Positions 12,606-18,583 of a DNA stretch of 18,583 nucleotides are shown here, piece by piece (within the stretch, counting starts at the first letter, position 1; each line of letters opens with the position of its first letter). The notes under the pieces are model-generated. The model saw only the letters and a list, made by a program, of their open reading frames with translations, searched no databases and had not been told where the DNA came from. The DNA comes from JAJBWD01 sp041670885 (GTDB lineage Bacteria > Bacillota > Clostridia > Clostridiales > Clostridiaceae): positions 1-18,583 of the forward strand of contig JBAXYJ010000024.1 of NCBI GenBank assembly GCA_041670885.1, read 5' to 3'. The position numbers and the translations under genes are program-made.

Positions 12606-14204
12606 ATGAAAAAATTTTTAAGAACACTTTCACTAATAAGTGCTGCTGCATTAGTATTTACAGGATGTACAGGTAAAGGCACGAGTACTACAGGGGGTAC
12701 GGCTCAGACTTCTAACAAACCATTTATTTATGTTGCACAGCAGGTAGTAGGTTCAATTGACCCTGCGATAGGTATTGACGAAACAGAGTTAGTTTCAATT
12801 ATTAACATGTATGATCCTTTATTTTATCCTGAGAGAACAAATGGGTCCATGAATCCGGTTCCTCGTTTGGCAAAATCTTATGAAGTTTCAGCTGATGGTA
12901 AAAAATATACAATAGAACTTAGAGACGACATTACTTTCCACAGTGGAAATAAATTAACCGCTAAGGATGTAGTTTATACACTAAAAAGAGAACTAGCTTT
13001 AAAAAGAGGAAACTCATGGTTATGGGATGGTCTATTTGCAGATGGTGCAGTTAAAGCAACTGGCGATGATACTACAGTGGAATTTAATTTAAATAAGCCA
13101 TATGCTCCTTTTATTGCTTCATTAACACAGTTATTTATAGTTGACTCACAGCTTCTGGAAAAGAATACTGTAAACAATGATTACGGTAAGAAGTTCCTTG
13201 AATCAAATGATGCAGGATCAGGCCCATATTCTTTAGGTACATGGAACAGAGAATCTGAAATTAATTTTAAAGCCTTTGATAAATATTTTTTGGGATGGAG
13301 TGGCAATCATGTTAAAAATGCTCAAATGAAGTTTATAACAGAAGAGGCTACAGCTAAAACTTTACTTATATCTGCACAAGCAGATTTGGTTCATGAATAT
13401 TTAAATACCACAGCTTATGAAGAATTCAAAAAGCAAAGCAGCCTGACAGTAAAAGAAGATCCTTCTGCAATGATTCAGGAAATGCCGATGAATACACAAA
13501 AGGCACCAACAGATGATATTAATGTGAGAAAAGCAATTGCTACTATTTTCGATTATGCCACTGCAAACAAGGATATCAATATGGGAGCAGTTCAGGCAAG
13601 AGGACCTGTACCAAATATGGTTAAGGGTAACAGCACTACTTTAGCAATGTACAGCAGAAATGTAGAAAAGGCTAAAGAGTACTTAGCTAAATCCAAGTAT
13701 GCAGGACAAAAATTGGAAGTTACCTACCAGTATGTTGGCGGAGATGCTACTGAAAGACAGCTGGGACAGCTTTTAACTCAGAACCTGGCCGAAATAGGCA
13801 TTACTGTAAAAGTAATTGCAGCAACCTGGCCTCAAATTACAGAATCAGTAACTAAACCGGAAACTACAGCTAACCTGACAATGCTTTATGATACATTAAA
13901 ATATCCTCATCTTGACAGCCATACTTATGGTAAATATCATCCATCAGCTCATGGAAATTATCGTAGTGCTGCATGGCTTGATAACGCTGATGTAACCAAG
14001 ACATTGGAAGCTGCAAGAGCTTCAATTACTGAAGATGAACAGTTAAAATTATATGGCAAGGCTCAGGATTTAATAACTGAATTATGCCCTTCAATTTACA
14101 TTGCAGATACAACTCACAGAATTGCTTATCAGAAAAATGTAAAGGGATATGAATTTGTTCCTCTAATGGGATATGACATAGCATTTTATTATTTTTCAAA
14201 ATAA
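12606..14204 (+). CDS. Extracellular solute-binding lipoprotein, family 5 (peptide/nickel/opine class)
   Basis: The 532-residue protein starts at ATG 12606 after AAGGGGG. It has a basic MKKFLR start, a hydrophobic core and a lipobox VFTGC with C21 as the lipid-modified residue (Phe at -3 is slightly unusual). A Gly/Thr/Ser-rich linker follows. The SBP_bac_5 domain covers most of the rest, with its hallmark LAKSYEVSADGKKYTIELRD, then DITFHSGNKLTAKDVVYTLKR near residues 85-125. It captures the substrate outside the membrane and delivers it to the permeases encoded next. Family members bind di/oligopeptides, nickel chelates, opines, glutathione or other small compounds. The 180-base gap before the permease holds a stem-loop, so this gene may be expressed above its partners. 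Confidence 0.93.
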   Translation: MKKFLRTLSLISAAALVFTGCTGKGTSTTGGTAQTSNKPFIYVAQQVVGSIDPAIGIDETELVSIINMYDPLFYPERTNGSMNPVPRLAKSYEVSADGKKYTIELRDDITFHSGNKLTAKDVVYTLKRELALKRGNSWLWDGLFADGAVKATGDDTTVEFNLNKPYAPFIASLTQLFIVDSQLLEKNTVNNDYGKKFLESNDAGSGPYSLGTWNRESEINFKAFDKYFLGWSGNHVKNAQMKFITEEATAKTLLISAQADLVHEYLNTTAYEEFKKQSSLTVKEDPSAMIQEMPMNTQKAPTDDINVRKAIATIFDYATANKDINMGAVQARGPVPNMVKGNSTTLAMYSRNVEKAKEYLAKSKYAGQKLEVTYQYVGGDATERQLGQLLTQNLAEIGITVKVIAATWPQITESVTKPETTANLTMLYDTLKYPHLDSHTYGKYHPSAHGNYRSAAWLDNADVTKTLEAARASITEDEQLKLYGKAQDLITELCPSIYIADTTHRIAYQKNVKGYEFVPLMGYDIAFYYFSK

Positions 14205-14232
14205 AACAGCATAAGTATTTTGTAGAAAAAGA

Positions 14233-14285
14233 GAAGTCACTCATAGGATACAGCTGTATTTTGTGAGGACTTCCCTTTATATTTA
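14233..14285 (+). terminator. Stem-loop between binding protein and permease genes (partial terminator / stabiliser)
   Basis: GAAGTC-a-CTCA (14233-14243) pairs with TGAGGACTTC (14264-14273) with a single bulged A, and ACAGCTGT sits in the loop. It is followed by CCTTTATATTTATT, an imperfect T-tract. In importer operons such elements usually reduce read-through or protect the upstream message, giving excess binding protein. That role is inferred from the position. Confidence 0.6.
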
Positions 14286-14384
14286 TTATAAAATATATTA
14301 GTTTGTTCTGTAATTGTTTGTCGGTTCACAAAAGAGTGATGCATGAAGTTTCAGTATGATAAATTAAATGAAAGGTTGTACAAT

Positions 14385-15386
14385 ATGATTAAATATATTA
14401 TAAAGAGGATATTAACAATTATTCCTATTATTATAGGGCTTTCCTTATTAATGTTTTTACTCTCCAGATTTATGCCGGGTGACCCGGTAAGGCTTAAGCT
14501 GGGGCCTAATGCTTCTGCATCTCAGATATATGCAATGCAGGAGCAGCTAGGATTACATAAATCAATAATTATTCAATATTTTAATTATTTAACAGGAATT
14601 TTCAGAGGAGACCTGGGAATGTCTATAAGAACCGGAAGAAATGTGGCAGTTGATATTGCGGAAACCTTCCCTGCAACCTTTGAGTTGGTTGTTTTTGGTG
14701 TTATAATAGCTGCTGCAGTTGGCATTCCCTTAGGAGTAATATCATCTACCAGGTATAATAAATGGCCTGATTTCGTTATAAGAATATTTTCCATGTCAGG
14801 TATTGCCATACCCAGCTTTTTATTAGCAATATTACTTCAACTGATATTTGGATACTGGTTAGGTATAGCACCTATTATTGGCCGTGGTGATATATTACCG
14901 TTAAAGATTACCGGGCTGAATTTATTGGACAGCATACTTACGGGAAATGGAGCTGCCTTTATGGATGGCTTAAAACATATTATTTTGCCTGCTGTATCAC
15001 TATCAATAGCCACCTGTGCGCAAATAATGAGAATAACACGAAGCAATATGATGAGTCAGTTAAATAAGGATTATATCTTGGCTGCAAAATCTTATGGCCT
15101 TCCAAAAAATATAGTAGAAAACAGGTATATGCTGAAAAATGCCTTTACATCAGTATTGACAATTATTGGTATGGAATTTGGTTCGCTTATAGGTAATGCC
15201 TTTACGATAGAAACTGTGTACGGCTGGCCTGGAATGGCTGAGTATAGTATTAAAGGCCTGATGTATAAGGATTATAACAGTATAATCAGTGTTACCTTAG
15301 TAATAGGCCTCTTATTTGCAGTTATTAATATAGTAGTTGATATATTTTATTCTGCTATAGATCCAAGAATTAAAATCGGTAATTAG
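14385..15386 (+). CDS. Peptide/nickel-type ABC importer permease, DppB/OppB class
   Basis: The start is placed at ATG 14385, giving MIKYIIKRILTIIPIIIG, the usual N-terminus of this class, with AAAGG eight bases upstream. An in-frame ATG at 14343 would add 14 polar residues and lacks a better ribosome binding site. The 333-residue protein has six membrane segments. LLSRFMPGDPV follows the first helix, as in nearly all DppB/NikB proteins. The EAA loop that docks the ATPase reads KDYILAAKSYGLPKNIV, and ETVYGWPGMAEY precedes the last helices. It pairs with the next gene's product to form the channel; the two are separated by 10 bases. Confidence 0.92.
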   Translation: MIKYIIKRILTIIPIIIGLSLLMFLLSRFMPGDPVRLKLGPNASASQIYAMQEQLGLHKSIIIQYFNYLTGIFRGDLGMSIRTGRNVAVDIAETFPATFELVVFGVIIAAAVGIPLGVISSTRYNKWPDFVIRIFSMSGIAIPSFLLAILLQLIFGYWLGIAPIIGRGDILPLKITGLNLLDSILTGNGAAFMDGLKHIILPAVSLSIATCAQIMRITRSNMMSQLNKDYILAAKSYGLPKNIVENRYMLKNAFTSVLTIIGMEFGSLIGNAFTIETVYGWPGMAEYSIKGLMYKDYNSIISVTLVIGLLFAVINIVVDIFYSAIDPRIKIGN

Positions 15387-15396
15387 GAGGGTTAGA

Positions 15397-16281
15397 ATGT
15401 CAGAAAATAGTTTAAATTACACACCTGATACTAAGGCACAGCGTTTTAAGAAACAAATTAGAAAGTTATTTAGAAATAAGCTAACATTATTGGGCTTTAT
15501 ATTAGTCTTTATAGTTATTATCTGCGGTATTTTAGCTCCAATAATTGCTCCATATCCTGGATCAATTACAGGCGTAACAAATTTTGGAGGAATGCACTTG
15601 CCGCCAAGTATGCAGTATATTTTTGGAACAGACGAAATGGGTAGGGATATTTTCAGCCGTGTTCTATACGGAGCAAGGTATTCCTTAAGCATGGGAGTTG
15701 TTGTATTAACTTTCTCCATATTAATTGGAGTTCCTCTTGGACTCATTGCTGGTTACTGGGGTGGAAAAGTAAATGCAATTATCATGAGAACCACAGATAC
15801 ATTTCTAGCAGTACCTTCCATAATTATGGCTATGGTAGTTTCAGCTATCTTAACACCAAATCTTGTAAACACTATGATAGCTGTATCCTTTAGCTGGTGG
15901 CCATGGATTACTAGGCTGGTTCAGGCAGAAACACTTAAGGTAAAAAATGAACAGTTTATAACTGCTTCACAGGGAGCCGGGGCAAGTAAATGGAGAACTG
16001 CCTTTGGAGAAATCCTTCCAAATTGCACTTCTATAATAATAGTTAAAGCTACCACTGATATGGGCTTTGTAATTTTAACAGGTGCCAGCTTAGGATTTCT
16101 TGGACTGGGAGCGCAGCCGCCTATACCTGAATGGGGAAATATGGTGGCAGAAGGACGTATATATCTGCCCAATATGTGGTGGGAATCTATTTTTCCTGGC
16201 CTGGCTATTTTAATAACTGTTTTAGGCTTTAATCTGCTTGGTGACGGATTACGTGATTTATTGGATGTAGAAAATGATTAA
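15397..16281 (+). CDS. Peptide/nickel-type ABC importer permease, DppC/OppC class
   Basis: The 294-residue protein starts at ATG 15397 after TAGGAGGG. It has the OppC N-terminal segment (FRNKLTLLGFILVFIVII) with the first membrane helix, the class motif FGTDEMGRDIFSRVLYGAR (residues about 75-95), five further helices and the EAA loop EQFITASQGAGASKWRTAF. A final QPPIPEWGNMVAEGR stretch is typical. It is the second half of the heterodimeric channel. The stop codon lies 13 bases before the chosen start of the first ATPase gene. Confidence 0.93.
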   Translation: MSENSLNYTPDTKAQRFKKQIRKLFRNKLTLLGFILVFIVIICGILAPIIAPYPGSITGVTNFGGMHLPPSMQYIFGTDEMGRDIFSRVLYGARYSLSMGVVVLTFSILIGVPLGLIAGYWGGKVNAIIMRTTDTFLAVPSIIMAMVVSAILTPNLVNTMIAVSFSWWPWITRLVQAETLKVKNEQFITASQGAGASKWRTAFGEILPNCTSIIIVKATTDMGFVILTGASLGFLGLGAQPPIPEWGNMVAEGRIYLPNMWWESIFPGLAILITVLGFNLLGDGLRDLLDVEND

Positions 16282-16294
16282 TAAGGGAGTAATA

Positions 16295-17140
16295 ATGAGC
16301 ATGAGTGAAAATAGATTACTTGAAGTAAATAACCTTTGTATCAGCTTTAAAGTTGATGATAATTTAGTCCCTACGATAAAAAATGTTAGTTTACATATTG
16401 ATAAGGGTGAATGTGTTTCTATTGTGGGAGAATCAGGTTCAGGAAAAACAGTTACCTGCAGATCCCTTTTGGGGCTGGTTCCTATGCCTCCTGGAGTTTT
16501 TACTAATGGTTCCATAAACTATGGAGGAATGGATTTAACAAAGATAACTGATAAAGGATGGAGAAAAATAAGAGGTTCAGAAATATCCATGGTTTTTCAG
16601 GACCCAATGATCGCCCTTAATCCTGTTTATACTATAGGCAAACAGATGGAAAATGTGTATATATATCAGGGGAAAAGTTCAATTCACTCTAAACTGGATA
16701 AGAAAACCAGTGTTTTAAAGAAGGAAGCCAAAGAAAGATCTTTACATCTGCTGGAAAAAATGAAACTGCCGGATCCCGAGGGAATGCTGAATAGGTATCC
16801 TTTTGAATTAAGCGGAGGGCAAAGACAGCGTATTATTATTGCTCTGGCGATGATACATACTCCTAAGCTGCTTATTGCAGATGAACCTGGTACTGCACTG
16901 GATGTAACAGTTCAGTCGTCTATAAATGAGGAACTTAAAAGATTAGTTAAGGAAGAAAATATTTCCATGATATTTATTACTCATAATTTAGGAGTAGCAA
17001 AGGATGTAAGTGACAGGATATATGTAATGAAGCTGGGTGAGGTTGTAGAAGAAGGGAAAACTGATGAAGTTTTATTAAATCCTAAGAATGAATATACCAA
17101 GTCCTTACTGGAGGCTTTGCCAAGGGTAACCGGGAAGTAA
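16295..17140 (+). CDS. Importer ATPase 1, DppD/NikD-like, short form
   Basis: The start is chosen at ATG 16295, five bases after AAGGGAG; an in-frame ATG at 16274 would overlap the permease and lacks this spacing. The 281-residue protein has Walker A GESGSGKT (45-52), Q-loop VFQDPMIALNP, signature LSGGQRQR, Walker B LLIADEP and switch His in ITHNLGV. The D-loop region reads DEPGTALD instead of the usual DEPTTALD. It ends right after EYTKSLLEALPRV and so lacks the roughly 40-50 residue, Cys-bearing C-terminal extension of typical DppD/OppD; its length is closer to NikD. It works as a heterodimer with the next gene's product. Confidence 0.91.
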   Translation: MSMSENRLLEVNNLCISFKVDDNLVPTIKNVSLHIDKGECVSIVGESGSGKTVTCRSLLGLVPMPPGVFTNGSINYGGMDLTKITDKGWRKIRGSEISMVFQDPMIALNPVYTIGKQMENVYIYQGKSSIHSKLDKKTSVLKKEAKERSLHLLEKMKLPDPEGMLNRYPFELSGGQRQRIIIALAMIHTPKLLIADEPGTALDVTVQSSINEELKRLVKEENISMIFITHNLGVAKDVSDRIYVMKLGEVVEEGKTDEVLLNPKNEYTKSLLEALPRVTGK

Positions 17141-17153
17141 AGGAGAGTGCAAT

Positions 17154-17981
17154 ATGGAAGATAATATTTTAGAAGTGAAAAATTTAAAAAAGTATTACCC
17201 TGTAAAGACCGGCTTTTTTCAAAAGACATCAAAATATGTTAAAGCAGTGGATGACATCAGCTTTATTGTAAAAAGAGGAAGGTCACTGGCTGTGGTAGGG
17301 GAATCAGGTTCCGGAAAAACAACTTTGGCCAATACTATTATGAAATTTGAAAGCATAACCAGCGGAGTGATTTACTTTAACGGAAAGCTGGTAAATGATA
17401 TTTCAAAAGATAATATAAAGAACTACAGAAGAAATGTTCAAATGGTATTTCAGAATCCTTCATCTTCCCTGAATCCAAGGAAAACCTTGGCACAGATTAT
17501 AAAAGAGCCTTTAATAATTCATAATATAGGAGATAAAGAATCAAGAAATAAACGTGTGGCTGAATTACTTTCCATAGCAGAATTACCAGCTAATTTTGCA
17601 GAAAGATATCCTCATACTTTAAGCGGAGGGCAAAAACAAAGGGTAGGTATAGCAAGAGCTCTTGCTATAAATCCAGAATTTATTCTGCTGGATGAGCCTA
17701 CTTCAGGTCTTGATGTTTCTGTTCAGGCAAAAATTATTAAGCTTCTTGAGAATATACAAAAACAATATAATTTAACCTATTTCTTTATTACTCATGACTT
17801 AGCTCTGGTTCGTAATTTTGCCCACGATGCAATTGTAATGAATGAGGGGAAAATTGTTGAAAGAGGAAATGTAGATGATATATTTAAAAATCCAACAGAT
17901 TCATATACAAGGAAATTAATAAAGTCTGTTCCTGTTGTTGGACCAGAAGAAGAAGCCTACATTAACTCAATTATTATATAG
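17154..17981 (+). CDS. Importer ATPase 2, DppF/NikE-like, short form
   Basis: ATG 17154 follows AAAGGAG by eight bases, 13 bases after the first ATPase gene. The 275-residue protein opens with LEVKNLKKYYPVK. It has Walker A GESGSGKT (49-56), Q-loop VFQNPSSSLNPR, signature LSGGQKQR, Walker B ILLDEP with DEPTSGLD, and ITHDLAL with the switch His. Like its partner it stops just after the SYTRKLIKSVP segment, without the usual oligopeptide-type C-terminal Cys extension, which would add some 40 residues. Both ATPases being short argues for a NikDE-like subgroup and against chance truncation of one. The stop is 15 bases before the next gene. Confidence 0.92.
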   Translation: MEDNILEVKNLKKYYPVKTGFFQKTSKYVKAVDDISFIVKRGRSLAVVGESGSGKTTLANTIMKFESITSGVIYFNGKLVNDISKDNIKNYRRNVQMVFQNPSSSLNPRKTLAQIIKEPLIIHNIGDKESRNKRVAELLSIAELPANFAERYPHTLSGGQKQRVGIARALAINPEFILLDEPTSGLDVSVQAKIIKLLENIQKQYNLTYFFITHDLALVRNFAHDAIVMNEGKIVERGNVDDIFKNPTDSYTRKLIKSVPVVGPEEEAYINSIII

Positions 17982-17996
17982 AGTGGAGGAATTTTA

Positions 17997-18583
17997 TTGA
18001 AAAGAAAAATTGAAGAAAGTAAAATCCATGCTTTATTATATGGAAGTGCTATTTTAGGCGGCGGCGGTGGCGGGTCCTTTAAAGCAGGAGAAGAAACCAT
18101 AAAAGCAGCTTTCAAAATAGGAAACCCAATAATTATAGATATAGAAGATTTATATGGGGAAAAGGGCCTGATAATTACTACTTCCGCTGTAGGAGCACCT
18201 GCATCTAAGGAACAATTTGTAAAGTCAGAAGATTATAATAAAATTATAGAGCTCATAGAAAAGGAAACTGGTGAAAAGCCTATTGCTTTTATAACTAATG
18301 AAATAGGCGGCGAATCCACATTTAATGCCTTTATCCAGTCGGCTAAAACAGGTATTCCAATGCTGGATGCAGCCTGCAACGGGAGAGCTCATCCACTAGG
18401 AACAATGGGTGCCATGGGCTTGAATGAAAAGAAAGATTATGTAACAGTGCAGACGGCAGTTGGCGGTAATCCGGACTTGGAAAATTATATTGAAATGGTA
18501 GTTAAGGGAAGTGTGGCTAAAACTTCATCCCTTATACGCAGTGCTGCTGTACAGGCAGGCGGTCTGGTGGTTGTTGCCAGGAA
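17997..18583 (+). CDS. DUF917 / S-methyl-thiohydantoin desulfurase family protein, 5' part
   Basis: The gene begins at TTG 17997, seven bases after GGAGG, and runs off the right edge; 195 codons are visible. After a short basic start it shows an ALLYGSAILGGGGGGSF glycine-rich loop (G21-G26), then GLIITTSAVGAPAS, an ITNEIGGESTFNAF segment with charged residues, and DAACNGRAHPLGTMGAMGL, which corresponds to the family's D-G-D-x-x-G-R-A hallmark with Cys-Asn in place of the usual Gly-Asp. The family (Pfam PF06032) includes S-methyl-thiohydantoin desulfurase and relatives encoded near hydantoin-utilisation genes. Most members are uncharacterised. It is presumably the next enzyme of the operon and is translated from the same message as the importer. 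Confidence 0.82.
   Translation, partial: MKRKIEESKIHALLYGSAILGGGGGGSFKAGEETIKAAFKIGNPIIIDIEDLYGEKGLIITTSAVGAPASKEQFVKSEDYNKIIELIEKETGEKPIAFITNEIGGESTFNAFIQSAKTGIPMLDAACNGRAHPLGTMGAMGLNEKKDYVTVQTAVGGNPDLENYIEMVVKGSVAKTSSLIRSAAVQAGGLVVVAR

Overview
The window looks like a chromosomal segment of a low-GC, Gram-positive anaerobe of the Clostridium type. The evidence is AT-rich DNA, strong AGGAGG-type ribosome binding sites, TTG/GTG starts, a large Alu-domain SRP RNA as in Firmicutes, and family content typical of clostridia. No species can be named from the sequence alone.

Layout. Positions 1-~845 hold the upstream half of an IS200/IS605-type element: a TnpB gene on the minus strand that runs off the left edge, plus its end hairpin. 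It abuts the C-terminal scrap of an alpha/beta hydrolase (about 845-949). Next is a two-gene operon, satD plus a DUF3307 membrane protein (1273-2725). It has a consensus promoter preceded by a 29-bp-period array of dyad repeats. From 3357 down to about 2808 the minus strand encodes the SRP RNA and probably a second structured RNA that ends in a terminator. A minus-strand DUF1294-calcineurin phosphoesterase fusion follows (3492-4517). After it come a multi-hairpin intergenic stretch and a 59-residue orphan gene with its own promoter and terminator (5139-5318). A TetR-controlled ABC exporter cassette with two paralogous permeases occupies 5464-8684. A decayed IS110 transposase lies at 9037-9302.

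From 9406 to the right edge there is a catabolic locus on the plus strand. It contains a PucR-type regulator, a DUF1177 protein, a nitrilase-superfamily amidohydrolase, a complete five-gene peptide/nickel-type ABC importer (lipoprotein, two permeases, two ATPases) and the start of a DUF917 / S-methyl-thiohydantoin desulfurase family gene. Together they suggest uptake and intracellular hydrolysis of a small amide, ureide, hydantoin-like or peptide-like compound. The substrate is not determined by the sequence.

The observations most worth following are: (1) SatD shows motifs in the order expected of a class III nucleotide-cyclase-like palm domain, joined to a C-terminal HTH and translationally coupled to a His/Asp-rich membrane protein; (2) the phased dyad array upstream of satD; (3) the DUF1177/nitrilase/importer/DUF917 catabolic cluster; (4) a 28-nt dispersed repeat in three copies bracketing the ABC exporter and the IS110 scar; (5) unassigned structured RNA candidates.
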